Source: an uncultured Prevotellaceae bacterium (GTDB lineage Bacteria > Bacteroidota > Bacteroidia > Bacteroidales > Bacteroidaceae). Taken from it: 64,000 nt of DNA. The notes beneath the pieces are model-generated. The model was not told where the DNA came from. It made no database searches and was given only the letters and a program-made list of their open reading frames with translations. Of the stretch, positions 25,951 to 34,466 are shown in pieces. The translations under genes were made by a program, and so were the position numbers. Within the stretch, counting starts at the first letter, position 1. Each line of letters starts with the position of its first letter. The DNA lies in assembly GCA_946415365.1 (NCBI GenBank), contig CAMKSE010000013.1, positions 1 to 64,000 of the forward strand, read 5' to 3'.

Positions 25951-28392
25951 TCACATCACGACTTCGACGACGTGCTTTCCGGCGGAGTAGGGGATCACGG
26001 TGCCCTGGATGGGCTGGCCGTCGAGCGTGATCTGCTTCACACCCTTCTGGGAACCGTTCGGGTGGATGGTGATCTCGTAGTCAGCCTCACGGAACTTACG
26101 GCTGACGGTGTAGTCGGCAGCCGTCTCTGGAAGACAAGGATCGATACGGATACCGTCGTAGTCGGGTTTGATGCCGAGGATGAACTCCGAGACGGTGTAC
26201 CACATCCAGGCGGCCGTTCCAGTGAGCCAGGAGTTCTTACCTTCGCCCGGCTTGTAGGCATCCTTACCGGCCACCATCTGACAGTTCACGTAAGGCTCTA
26301 CCTTATGCAAGGTCTGGTATTTCTCCTCGACGTACGAAGGCAGTATCTTGGCGTAGTGACTCCAGGCATCGTTGCCGCGGCCTGCGATACATTCGCCAAT
26401 AATAACCCAGGGATTGTTGTGACAGAAGATGCCAGCATTCTCCTTATAACCCTCTGGATACGAGCTAATTTCGCCGTATTCATAAATGTATTTCGTGAAG
26501 GCGGGATTGTTGAGCACCATACCGTGCTCACACTCCAGATACTTCTTACAGGAGTCGAGTGACTTGGCCACCATACCATCCTCGGCACCAATCTCAGCCA
26601 TCGTACACCAGCCCTGCGACTCGATGAAGATCTTGGCCTCCTCGCACTCGTTAGAACCGATCTTACGGCCATAGAAGTCGTAGGCGCGGAGATACCATTC
26701 GCCGTCCCAACCGTGCTTCTTCACGGCCTCGACCATCGCGTCGACAGCCTGTTGCATGCGGGCGGCTTCGTCGGTCTTGCCAATCTGCTTACACAGGGCG
26801 ACGTAGTCCTTGCCCGTGACGACGAACAGTCCGGCAATCATGAGACTCTCTGCCTTTGTGCCCTCGGAGACGTTCTCCGTGGTCTGGAACGACTCGTTGG
26901 GATCCCACGAGAAGCAGTTGAGGTTCAGACAGTCGTTCCAGTCGGCACGACCGATGAGCGGCAGCATGTGGGGACCGAGGTTCTTGATGACGTGGTCCAT
27001 CGATATTCTGAGGTGGTCGAAGAGTGTCACCTCGGTGCCAGGCTGGTTGTCGAAAGGCACCATCTCGTCGAGGATGGAGAAGTCGCCTGTCTCCTTGATG
27101 TAGGCCACCGTACCGAAGATGAGCCAGCAGGGGTCGTCGTTGAAGCCGCCGCCAATGTCGTTGTTGCCGCGCTTGGTGAGGGGCTGGTATTGGTGGTAGC
27201 AACCGCCGTCGGGGAATTGCGTGGAGGCAATGTCGATAATGCGCTGACGGGCACGCGGAGGAATCTGATGGACGAAGCCCACGAGATCCTGGTTCGAGTC
27301 GCGGAAGCCCATGCCACGACCTACGCCACTCTCGAAGAACGATGCCGAACGGGAGAAGTTGAAGGTGACCATACACTGGTACTGGTTCCAGATGTTCACC
27401 ATACGGTCGAGTTTGTCATTGCCTGTACGTACATTATATATATTAAGGAGCGCATCCCAATACTCGTTTAACTCAGCGAACGCCTTGTCAACCTTCTCGG
27501 TCGTGTCGAGTTCGGCAATCAGCGCGTGAGCCTTCTCCTTATTGATGACCTGAGGTGCGGAGAACTTCTTGTCCTGTTCATTCTCAATATATCCGAGCAG
27601 GAAGACAAAGTCTTTTGACTCACCGGGAGCCAATGTCACCTCGATATAATGCGAAGCGATGGGACTCCATCCGTGAGCATGAGAGTTACGTGGTTTACCC
27701 TCCATCACGGCATCGGGATTAGCGAACTCGTTGTAGAGACCCACGAAGGTCTCGCGGTCGGTATCGAAGCCCTGAACGGGAGCATTCACGTGATAGAAAG
27801 CATAGTGGTTCCGACGCTCACGATACTCGGTCTTGTGATAAATCGTAGAGCCTTCAATCTCCACTTCGCCTGTCGAGAAATTGCGCTGGAAATTCTCCAT
27901 GTCCGTAGCAGCATTCCATAGACACCACTCCTCGAAGGAGAAGAGTTTCAGTTGTTTAGTCTCTTTGCTCTGGTTGGTGAGTGTGAGTTTCTGTACCTCG
28001 GCCCATTTCTTTAGCGGAACGAAGAAAAGCACAGAGGCTTCCACCTCGTTCTTACGGCCTGTGATACGGGTGTAACTCATACCGTGACGACACTCGTAAA
28101 AGTCGAGTGGTGTTTTGCAGGGTTTCCATCCCGGATTCCATACCGTCTCGCCATCCTTGACATAGAAATAGCGTCCGCCATTGTCCATCGGTACGTTGTT
28201 GTAACGATAGCGGGTGATGCGACGGAACTTGGCATCCTTGTAGAAGGAGTAGCCGCCGGCGGTGTTGGAGATGAGTGAGAAGAAATCCTCGTTGCCCAGA
28301 TAGTTGATCCAGGGCCAAGGGGTCTGCGGGTCTGTGATGACATACTCACGGTGCTGGTCGTCGAAGTGACCGTAACGTTTCTGTTGTTCCAT
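25951..28392 (-). CDS. GH94 glycoside phosphorylase (cellobiose phosphorylase type)
   Basis: 813 residues, the length of single-chain GH94 cellobiose phosphorylases. It breaks beta-1,4-glucosides with phosphate to glucose-1-phosphate plus sugar in the cytoplasm. There is no signal peptide. Visible marks are the N-terminal '[18 protein letters not shown]', 'ARQRI' after '[14 protein letters not shown]' around residue 370 with the catalytic acid Asp, '[11 protein letters not shown]' around 485 and '[15 protein letters not shown]' near 745. The precise substrate (cellobiose versus cellodextrin or other beta-glucan) cannot be told from sequence alone. Confidence 0.92.
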   Translation of the reverse strand: MEQQKRYGHFDDQHREYVITDPQTPWPWINYLGNEDFFSLISNTAGGYSFYKDAKFRRITRYRYNNVPMDNGGRYFYVKDGETVWNPGWKPCKTPLDFYECRHGMSYTRITGRKNEVEASVLFFVPLKKWAEVQKLTLTNQSKETKQLKLFSFEEWCLWNAATDMENFQRNFSTGEVEIEGSTIYHKTEYRERRNHYAFYHVNAPVQGFDTDRETFVGLYNEFANPDAVMEGKPRNSHAHGWSPIASHYIEVTLAPGESKDFVFLLGYIENEQDKKFSAPQVINKEKAHALIAELDTTEKVDKAFAELNEYWDALLNIYNVRTGNDKLDRMVNIWNQYQCMVTFNFSRSASFFESGVGRGMGFRDSNQDLVGFVHQIPPRARQRIIDIASTQFPDGGCYHQYQPLTKRGNNDIGGGFNDDPCWLIFGTVAYIKETGDFSILDEMVPFDNQPGTEVTLFDHLRISMDHVIKNLGPHMLPLIGRADWNDCLNLNCFSWDPNESFQTTENVSEGTKAESLMIAGLFVVTGKDYVALCKQIGKTDEAARMQQAVDAMVEAVKKHGWDGEWYLRAYDFYGRKIGSNECEEAKIFIESQGWCTMAEIGAEDGMVAKSLDSCKKYLECEHGMVLNNPAFTKYIYEYGEISSYPEGYKENAGIFCHNNPWVIIGECIAGRGNDAWSHYAKILPSYVEEKYQTLHKVEPYVNCQMVAGKDAYKPGEGKNSWLTGTAAWMWYTVSEFILGIKPDYDGIRIDPCLPETAADYTVSRKFREADYEITIHPNGSQKGVKQITLDGQPIQGTVIPYSAGKHVVEVVM

Positions 28393-28428
28393 AATAATTG
28401 TTTTTTGTTATATTTGAATAATCTGCTA

Positions 28429-28436
28429 CAAAGGTA
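28429..28436 (-). promoter_or_regulatory. -7 box of the GH94 gene
   Basis: The minus strand reads TACCTTTG, 36 bp before the GH94 start. Confidence 0.5.
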
Positions 28437-28497
28437 ATAAAAGTTTGTGTTATATCTTTCATTTTAATGAAGAAAAAGTAAGTTTTGCTCTTTTTTT

Positions 28498-28528
28498 TTT
28501 GCTAATTGCGGGAAAATGAGTACTTTTG
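28498..28528 (+). promoter_or_regulatory. Promoter of the polyene cluster
   Basis: TTTG (28498-28501), 19 bp, TACTTTTG (28521-28528), 39 bp before the fabG start. No equally clear promoter is seen in the tightly packed genes downstream, so it may drive the entire cluster. Confidence 0.65.
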
Positions 28529-28567
28529 CACGCTATTTAGTGACAAACAATTATAATCAAAGCGAAA

Positions 28568-29302
28568 ATGACCAAATATGCGTTAGTGACGGGTGCATCC
28601 CGGGGTATCGGTAAGGCTATTGCCTTACGGCTGGCATCGGCGGGATGGCCGGTAGTCATCAATTTCCTGAATAACAAAGAGGCAGCACAGGCAGTAGCCG
28701 ATGAAATAGAAGCCAATGGTGGAAAGGCAGAGCTGTTGCCTTTCGACACATCAGATCCGAAGGCCATCGAGACGGCCCTCACAGCGTGGGAACAGGCACA
28801 TCCCGAGGACTGGTTTGGCGTGTTGGTGAACAATGCCGGCATCAGACGGGACAACGTGATGTTCATGATGCCCGAAGAGGACTGGCACAAGGTACTGGAC
28901 ACGACGCTCAACGGTTACTTCTATATCACCCGTCATCTGCTGAAGCACATGATGCCTAGGAAACGGGGTGGCAGGATTATCAACATGGCGTCGCTGTCGG
29001 GTGTGAAAGGACTGCCCGGACAGACGAACTACAGTGCCGCCAAGGCCGCTATCATCGGTGCCACGAAAGCATTGGCACAGGAGGTGGCACCACGACATAT
29101 CACCGTGAATGCCATTGCTCCTGGATTCATTGAGACAGATATGACGAAGGGACTGCCAGTAGACGAGCTTAAGAATATGATTCCCACAGGACGTTTCGGA
29201 CGGCCGGAGGAGGTGGCTGCGCTGGCAGCGTTCCTGGCCTCTGACGAGGCAGCCTATATCACGGGTGAGGTCATCAATATCAATGGAGGACTCTATACTT
29301 AA
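28568..29302 (+). CDS. fabG: 3-oxoacyl-ACP reductase (FabG-like), polyene cluster
   Basis: 244 residues, short-chain dehydrogenase fold. It has the NADP(H) loop 'TGASRGIGKAIAL', 'NNAGIRRDNV', the catalytic 'YSAAKAA' near residue 155 with Tyr and Lys, and the Gly-rich end 'GEVININGGLYT'. It reduces 3-oxoacyl carrier-protein intermediates. As first gene of a run with ketosynthases, dehydratases and carrier proteins, it is likely the ketoreductase of aryl-polyene assembly and not the housekeeping FabG. Confidence 0.9.
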   Translation: MTKYALVTGASRGIGKAIALRLASAGWPVVINFLNNKEAAQAVADEIEANGGKAELLPFDTSDPKAIETALTAWEQAHPEDWFGVLVNNAGIRRDNVMFMMPEEDWHKVLDTTLNGYFYITRHLLKHMMPRKRGGRIINMASLSGVKGLPGQTNYSAAKAAIIGATKALAQEVAPRHITVNAIAPGFIETDMTKGLPVDELKNMIPTGRFGRPEEVAALAAFLASDEAAYITGEVININGGLYT

Positions 29303-29342
29303 GTGAAAAGTGAAGAGTGAAAAGTGAAAAATTTGCTACCGC
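29301..29342. repeat. AGTGAAGAGTGAAA repeat ending in TTTGCTACCGC
   Basis: Fills the fabG-ketosynthase gap. Same family and same ending as 2421-2465. Confidence 0.75.
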
Positions 29343-29355
29343 TCAGGAGAATTAA

Positions 29356-30576
29356 ATGAGAAGAGTTGTAATAACGGGAATGGGTATCTGGTCGTGCTTA
29401 GGTACTGACCTGGAGACCGTCAAGGAATCACTGTATAACGGAAAGTCGGGCATCGGACTTGACAAGGACCGATTGTCGTATGGCTACCGAAGTGGACTGA
29501 CAGGTATCGTGGAGACACCTGTCATTACCAAACAGATGTTGGATCGTCACACGCGGGCCGGCATGAGTGAGGAGGCACAGTATGCTTATATGGCCTCGCG
29601 CCAGGCTTTTGAACAGGCGGGTATCAGCGACGACTATTTGCGTCAGAACGAGGTAGGTTGTATCTTCGGCAACGACTCGTCGGCCAAACCCGTCATTGAG
29701 TCGTCCAAGATCATGGACGAGAAACACGATACGGCGATGCTGGGCTACGGGCTGATCTTCCAGTCGATGAACTCGACAGTGAACATGAACCTCAGCACCA
29801 TTTTCCATCTGCGTGGGGTGAACTTCACCATCTCGGCGGCCTGTGCCAGTGGCAGTCATTCGATAGGACTGGGTATGATGCTCATCCGTCAGGGATTGCA
29901 GGATATGGTGCTCTGTGGTGGTGCTCAGGAGACGAACTACTACTCGATGGCTTCGTTTGATGCGTTGAATGCCTTCTCAGTGCATATGGATGAACCGACG
30001 AAGGCAAGCCGGCCCTTCGACCGCGACCGTGATGGACTGATTCCCAGTGGTGGGGCGGCCGCACTGGTGCTGGAGGATTATGATCATGCCGTGGCCCGTG
30101 GGGCAACGATCCTCGCTGAGGTCATCGGCTACGGGTTCTCGAGCAACGGCGGAGGTATCTCCGAGCCCAGTGACGATGGTAGTGTGACGGCTATGACAAG
30201 AGCCGTGAAGGATGCTGGCATCGCACTTGACGACATCGACTATATCAACGCCCACGCTACTTCGACACTTCAGGGTGATATGTATGAGGCTATCGCCCTT
30301 GGACGTATGTTCCAGGGACAGCGTGCACTCATCAGTTCGACCAAGTCGATGACGGGGCATGAATGCTGGATGGCAGGGGCCTCGGAGATTGTGTATAGTA
30401 CGCTGATGATGCAGCATAACTTCGTGGCTCCGAACATCAATTTCGAGAATCCGGATGAGTATTCGGAGAAACTGAATCTGACGGCGAAAACAGTAGACAT
30501 GGAGGTGAACACCGTGCTGAGCAACTCGTTCGGCTTCGGCGGCACCAATAGTGCTTTGGTGATTAGGAAGACATAG
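29356..30576 (+). CDS. Beta-ketoacyl-ACP synthase 1 of polyene cluster
   Basis: 406 residues, FabF/FabB-type condensing enzyme. It has a complete catalytic triad: Cys in 'ISAACASGSHSIGLG' near residue 165, His in 'YINAHATSTLQGD' near 300 and His in 'STKSMTGHECWMAG' near 335. It extends acyl chains with malonyl-ACP. It differs from the two other ketosynthases in the cluster in having no C-terminal extension. The C-terminal 'NSFGFGGTNSALVI' is standard. Confidence 0.9.
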   Translation: MRRVVITGMGIWSCLGTDLETVKESLYNGKSGIGLDKDRLSYGYRSGLTGIVETPVITKQMLDRHTRAGMSEEAQYAYMASRQAFEQAGISDDYLRQNEVGCIFGNDSSAKPVIESSKIMDEKHDTAMLGYGLIFQSMNSTVNMNLSTIFHLRGVNFTISAACASGSHSIGLGMMLIRQGLQDMVLCGGAQETNYYSMASFDALNAFSVHMDEPTKASRPFDRDRDGLIPSGGAAALVLEDYDHAVARGATILAEVIGYGFSSNGGGISEPSDDGSVTAMTRAVKDAGIALDDIDYINAHATSTLQGDMYEAIALGRMFQGQRALISSTKSMTGHECWMAGASEIVYSTLMMQHNFVAPNINFENPDEYSEKLNLTAKTVDMEVNTVLSNSFGFGGTNSALVIRKT

Positions 30577-30643
30577 TATCTTTCTAGACACAGTAACAGA
30601 TTAACATATATTTCAGACAGAAGAACATAAGTATTTGAAAAGA

Positions 30644-31213
30644 ATGAAGAAGATGATGATGATGGCGCTGATGGCTTTGATAGCAGGAGTAGCGCAGGCA
30701 AAGGATGATAGAGTGACAGTCATCTCTGGTGACGGAAATACCCTGAAGGACGGTGCAAAGACTGCCGTCATTGAATTTGACTATTCGAAGACCATTGCAG
30801 AAGGAACACCCCTGAAGCAGTATCTGAAGGATCGTGGTGAGGACCACGTGGCCGACTGGCCTGAGATTGCTCAGACTGCCCGCGATCGTTTTGTGAAGAT
30901 GTTTAATAAGAAGAATAAGAAGGGTGTTCAGATTGTTGACAATGGCAAGGCCGACCTGAAGATGAAGGTTATCGTCAACAAACTTGATTTCGGTCAGACA
31001 GGTGTAGCCGTCGTGTTTGGTGGTCTGGGCAGTGCCGGTGGTGCAGAGATATCAGGCATACTGGTGGTTACCGATGCCAAGAGCGGAAAGAAGCTGGTGG
31101 AGTATGACCTCCATGAGATTCGCAGCAACGGAGGTGCCGACTTCACTGAGGGCAGACGTTTGGGCACCTGTTACGAGAACGTTGCAAAGATGGTTGTCAA
31201 AGCATCAGAGTAA
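30644..31213 (+). CDS. Secreted protein of unknown function in polyene cluster
   Basis: 189 residues from the ATG at 30644; the longer frame needs a TTG. There is a signal peptide with a methionine-rich core, cut after 'AGVAQA'. The mature part is a mixed alpha/beta domain with 'TAVIEFDYSKTIAEGT', 'ADLKMKVIVNKLDFGQ' and a glycine-rich loop 'VFGGLGSAGGAEISG'. The layout, with a residue-range resembling DUF4410-like proteins, suggests a periplasmic protein. I do not assign a function. It is packed 1 bp from the methyltransferase gene. Confidence 0.65.
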   Translation: MKKMMMMALMALIAGVAQAKDDRVTVISGDGNTLKDGAKTAVIEFDYSKTIAEGTPLKQYLKDRGEDHVADWPEIAQTARDRFVKMFNKKNKKGVQIVDNGKADLKMKVIVNKLDFGQTGVAVVFGGLGSAGGAEISGILVVTDAKSGKKLVEYDLHEIRSNGGADFTEGRRLGTCYENVAKMVVKASE

Positions 31214-31214
31214 T

Positions 31215-32321
31215 ATGAACCTGAGTCCTGCCCTTCAGAAGAAATATACGGAAGAACAGTTGAGTGCGCGCGAAGCGCAGCGACTGGCGGAGTTTATTGC
31301 CTGGGGACCCGTGGTGTTCCAGGCTTCACGATTGATGGTGAAATGGGGTATCCTCGACCTCTTGCGCGATGCTGAGTGTGGTCTGACGCGTCAGGAGATC
31401 TGCGAGAAGACTGGCCTTTCAGACTATGCTGTGAAGTGCCTGTTGGAGGCATCGCTCAGTATCGGTACCATCTTCGTGAACCAGGAGACCAACCGTTTCT
31501 CGTTGTCGAAGACGGGCTGGTTTCTGATTAACGACCCTGCCACCCGTGTGAACCTTGACTTCAACCACGACGTGAACTACGAAGGATGGTTCCATCTGGA
31601 GGAATCATTGAAAAACGGCAAGCCTGAGGGGCTGAAGCATTTCGGTGACTGGCCGACGGTCTATGAGGGCTTGTCGAGTCTGCCTCCACAGGTGCAGAAG
31701 AGCTGGTTTGGTTTTGACCATTTCTATAGTGACTCCTCGTTTCCTGAGGCCCTGAAGATCATTTTCGATGAGCATCATGTGCAATCACTCTACGATGTGG
31801 GCGGTAATACAGGAAAGTGGGCCCTGCAGTGTGTGGGCTATAACGAGAAGGTGGAAGTGACCATTCTCGACCTGCCCCAGCAGATCGGTATGATGCAGGA
31901 GAATATCAAGGGTAAGAAAGGTGCTGAGCGCATCAAAGGGTATGGCATCAACCTGCTCGATCCCAATGCTTTGTTCCCCAAGCGTAAAGGAGGTCTCGAC
32001 GCCATCTGGATGAGTCAGTTTCTCGACTGTTTCTCTATGGAGGAGATCGTAGGCATCCTGAAGCGTGCGAAGGCTGCGATGACACCAGAGACGCGCATCT
32101 ATATCATGGAGACGCTCTGGGATCGTCAGCGTTATGAGCCTGCGGCCTTCTGTCTGACGATGACGAGTCTCTATTTCACAGCCATCGCCAACGGCAACTC
32201 TAAGATGTATAACACAGAGGATATGGAGGCCTGTATCCGTGAGGCAGGACTACAGATCGAGCAGATTCACGACCATCTGGGACAGGGACACAGTATCTTA
32301 GTGGTGAAGAAGAGGGATTAA
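31215..32321 (+). CDS. SAM-dependent methyltransferase, polyene cluster
   Basis: 368 residues from the ATG at 31215; upstream codons in frame lie inside the preceding gene. A winged-helix dimerisation region (about 30-110) precedes a Rossmann methyltransferase domain with the SAM loop 'LYDVGGNTGKWALQC' near residue 195, 'VTILDLPQQIGMM' and 'IWMSQFLDCFS'. This is the plan of O-methyltransferases of the hydroxyindole/plant COMT type. It could methylate the aryl head group, as methyltransferases do in aryl polyene clusters. Confidence 0.85.
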   Translation: MNLSPALQKKYTEEQLSAREAQRLAEFIAWGPVVFQASRLMVKWGILDLLRDAECGLTRQEICEKTGLSDYAVKCLLEASLSIGTIFVNQETNRFSLSKTGWFLINDPATRVNLDFNHDVNYEGWFHLEESLKNGKPEGLKHFGDWPTVYEGLSSLPPQVQKSWFGFDHFYSDSSFPEALKIIFDEHHVQSLYDVGGNTGKWALQCVGYNEKVEVTILDLPQQIGMMQENIKGKKGAERIKGYGINLLDPNALFPKRKGGLDAIWMSQFLDCFSMEEIVGILKRAKAAMTPETRIYIMETLWDRQRYEPAAFCLTMTSLYFTAIANGNSKMYNTEDMEACIREAGLQIEQIHDHLGQGHSILVVKKRD

Positions 32322-32322
32322 T

Positions 32323-32361
32323 TGTAATATCGTAATAACGTCATATCGTAATAACGTAATA
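32323..32361. repeat. AACGTAATAACG repeat
   Basis: Degenerate run ATATCGTAATAACG between the methyltransferase and carrier-protein genes; same family as 18532-18592. Confidence 0.65.
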
Positions 32362-32373
32362 AAAAAATAGAAA

Positions 32374-32616
32374 ATGTCAAGACAAGAGATTGAAGAGAAG
32401 GTGAGGGCTTTCCTCATCGATGATTTAGAGATTGACGAAGAGAAGATCAGCGACGATGCCAAGCTGAAGGAGGATATGGGTATCGACAGCCTCGACTTTG
32501 TGGACATCGTCGTCATCGTGGAAAAGAATTTCGGCTTTAAGATCAAGCCAGAAGAGATGGTCGGTGTGACGACGTTGCGCCAGTTCTGTGACTACATCGA
32601 GAGCAAGGTAGGATAG
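32374..32616 (+). CDS. Acyl carrier protein 1
   Basis: 80 residues, four-helix ACP. The phosphopantetheine Ser is in 'DMGIDSLDFVDIV' near residue 40. The acidic helix II is intact ('DIVVIVEKNFG'). It carries intermediates of the polyene pathway. A second, different ACP lies between ketosynthases 2 and 3. Confidence 0.92.
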   Translation: MSRQEIEEKVRAFLIDDLEIDEEKISDDAKLKEDMGIDSLDFVDIVVIVEKNFGFKIKPEEMVGVTTLRQFCDYIESKVG

Positions 32617-32642
32617 TTTATAGTTTACGGTTTACAGTTGAC
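32617..32642. repeat. GTTTATAGTTTACGG repeat
   Basis: The run TTTATAGTTTACGGTTTACAGTTG supplies the TTG start codon of the acyltransferase. Same family as 57769-57808. Confidence 0.65.
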
Positions 32643-33519
32643 AGATAAGCAATGGGACGGCACCACCTATGGTAACGGTCTGATGCACCGTTGGCTGATA
32701 GGCTTGTTGCGAAGAATAGATGTCAGATTCATCTACGTCTTCGCATACGTGTTTGTGGTACCTCCCTGTCTTTTCCGTCCTGGCTATAAGTTTATCTACC
32801 GTTTCTTCCGTCAGCGCTTCGGTCAGTCGCCTGTCAATGCTTTCTGGAACACTTATCTGAACCACTGTCTCTTTGCACAGGTCGTGATTGATAAGTTCGC
32901 GATGTATGCCGGGAAGAAGTTCGATGTACAGATTGATGGCTACGACCACTTCCTGCGTCTGGCTGCTCAGGAGGCAGGCTTCGTGCAGCTAAGCTCCCAC
33001 ATGGGCAACTATGAGATTGCCGGCTATACACTGGTGGCTGAAAGCAAGCGCTTCAATGCCATCGTGTTCTTTGGCGAGAAGGCGTCGGTGATGGAAAACC
33101 GTAACAGGATGTTCGCCCATACGAACATCCACATGATCCCCATTCGTGAGGATATGAGTCATCTGTTTGAGATCGACCATGCCCTGAGCGAGGGCGAGAT
33201 TGTCAGCATTCCAGGCGATCGCATCTGGGGTTCACCGAAGGTGTTGAAGGCAGAGTTTCTGGGCAAGGAGGCACGTTTCCCTATGGGTCCATTTACGGTA
33301 GCTGCCATGCGAGGTCTCGACGTGCTGGCAGTTAACGTGATGAAAGAATCGTCGAAGTGTTATCGTATCTATGTGACGCCGCTCGACTATGATAAGCAGG
33401 CGCCTCGCCGGCGTCAGACCGACCAGTTGCTGCACAGTTATGTGGCAGAGTTGGAACGGCTGCTGGCCCTCTATCCAACGCAATGGTATAACTATTTTGA
33501 TTTCTGGAATAATAAATGA
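32638..33519 (+). CDS. LpxL/HtrB-type acyltransferase of polyene cluster
   Basis: 293 residues. It begins at a TTG because the conserved N-terminal region ('WDGTTYGNGLMHRWLIGLLR') lies before the first in-frame ATG at 32680. Lysophospholipid acyltransferase family: the catalytic H-x4-E is 'HMGNYE' near residue 122, and 'SIPGDRIWGSPK' lies further on. In aryl polyene clusters such an enzyme attaches the polyene to the lipid anchor at the inner membrane. Confidence 0.85.
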   Translation: MTDKQWDGTTYGNGLMHRWLIGLLRRIDVRFIYVFAYVFVVPPCLFRPGYKFIYRFFRQRFGQSPVNAFWNTYLNHCLFAQVVIDKFAMYAGKKFDVQIDGYDHFLRLAAQEAGFVQLSSHMGNYEIAGYTLVAESKRFNAIVFFGEKASVMENRNRMFAHTNIHMIPIREDMSHLFEIDHALSEGEIVSIPGDRIWGSPKVLKAEFLGKEARFPMGPFTVAAMRGLDVLAVNVMKESSKCYRIYVTPLDYDKQAPRRRQTDQLLHSYVAELERLLALYPTQWYNYFDFWNNK

Positions 33520-33959
33520 AGCAATATTCAGAAGATTTTCTGCGGCAGCTCGATGTGCATGAGTTACTGCCCCAGCAGGAGCCGTTTGTGATGATTGGTA
33601 ACCTAACCTCTTTTGATGAGGTCAAGACCGTTACTGAGACAACCATCTCAGCCGACAATATCTTTGTGGACGATGGCCGTTTCTCCGCCAGCGGACTCAT
33701 TGAGAACGTGGCGCAGACTTGTGCTGCCCGTATCGGCTTCGTCAATAAATACATCCTGGGCAATGGTATCCAGATTGGTGTCATCGGAGCTGTGAGAAAG
33801 CTTGTCATCAATAGCCTGCCTGCCGTCGGACAGGCCATCACCACCACGGTCGAGATCGTGAGTGAGGTGTTTGGTATGACCTTAGCCAAGGCAACGGTCA
33901 CCAGTGAGGGTGAGGAGTTGCTAACCACAGAGATAAAGATTAGTGTCAGAGAGGGGTGA
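33516..33959 (+). CDS. Hotdog dehydratase (ApeP/FabZ-like)
   Basis: 147 residues, a single hotdog fold. 'LLPQQEPFVMIGN' replaces the 'LPHRxPF' of many relatives. The central helix is 'GLIENVAQTCAARIGF', with the conserved Glu, and the strand 'VKTVTETTIS' precedes it. It likely removes water from 3-hydroxyacyl-ACP in the polyene chain. The start overlaps the acyltransferase stop (ATGA), showing tight coupling. Confidence 0.82.
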   Translation: MKQYSEDFLRQLDVHELLPQQEPFVMIGNLTSFDEVKTVTETTISADNIFVDDGRFSASGLIENVAQTCAARIGFVNKYILGNGIQIGVIGAVRKLVINSLPAVGQAITTTVEIVSEVFGMTLAKATVTSEGEELLTTEIKISVREG

Positions 33960-33984
33960 TTGCGGCCTGAAGCGGCCTGCGGCC

Positions 33985-34016
33985 TAAATGATGAATGATA
34001 AATGATGAATGATAAA
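33985..34016. repeat. ATGAATGATAAATGATGAATG repeat
   Basis: Low-complexity ATGAATGAT(AA) run in the gap before the thioesterase. It creates several false ATG starts. Confidence 0.6.
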
Positions 34017-34022
34017 GGTGGA

Positions 34023-34466
34023 ATGAGGAATGTGGAATTGAAGGCTTCAAAGGAGATTGAGATCCGTTTCAGCGAGGTCGATATGATGGGTGTGGTGTGG
34101 CACGGCTCCTATGCCCTCTATTTTGAAGACGCCCGCGAGGCCTTTGGTGCAAAGTACGACCTGAGTTACATGGGTTATGTCGATCATGGCTTCTATGCAC
34201 CTATCGTTGAACAGACCATCCAGTACAAGAAGCCCATCCGCTATGGCATGCGCCCGCGCATCGACATCATCTATCGTCCGACTCCCTCAGCGAAGATCGT
34301 CTTCGACTATGAGATCCACGACACGGCCGACGAAAGTCTGATAGCCACAGGCCACTCCGTACAGGTGTTCATGGATCTGCAATACCAGCTGGTGTGGGAC
34401 AATCCGCCGTTCTATCTGGAATGGAAGCACCGCTGGGGTTTAGATTTTGGTATGTATGACGTATAA
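34023..34466 (+). CDS. 4HBT-type acyl-CoA/ACP thioesterase
   Basis: 147 residues from the ATG at 34023, preferred because AAAGGTGG lies 5 bp upstream while the earlier ATGs belong to a repeat. Hotdog thioesterase with the catalytic region 'RFSEVDMMGVVWHGSYALYFEDARE' abbreviated here to 'MMGVVWHGSYALYFEDARE' near residue 20. It likely releases or edits the polyene acyl chain. It overlaps ketosynthase 2 by 11 bp. Confidence 0.85.
   Translation: MRNVELKASKEIEIRFSEVDMMGVVWHGSYALYFEDAREAFGAKYDLSYMGYVDHGFYAPIVEQTIQYKKPIRYGMRPRIDIIYRPTPSAKIVFDYEIHDTADESLIATGHSVQVFMDLQYQLVWDNPPFYLEWKHRWGLDFGMYDV

Noticed and set aside
28568..29302. The FabG-like gene considered as the housekeeping fatty-acid reductase.
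   Set aside because: Its position as first gene of the polyene cluster with a single upstream promoter favours a pathway-specific role, though it could serve both.
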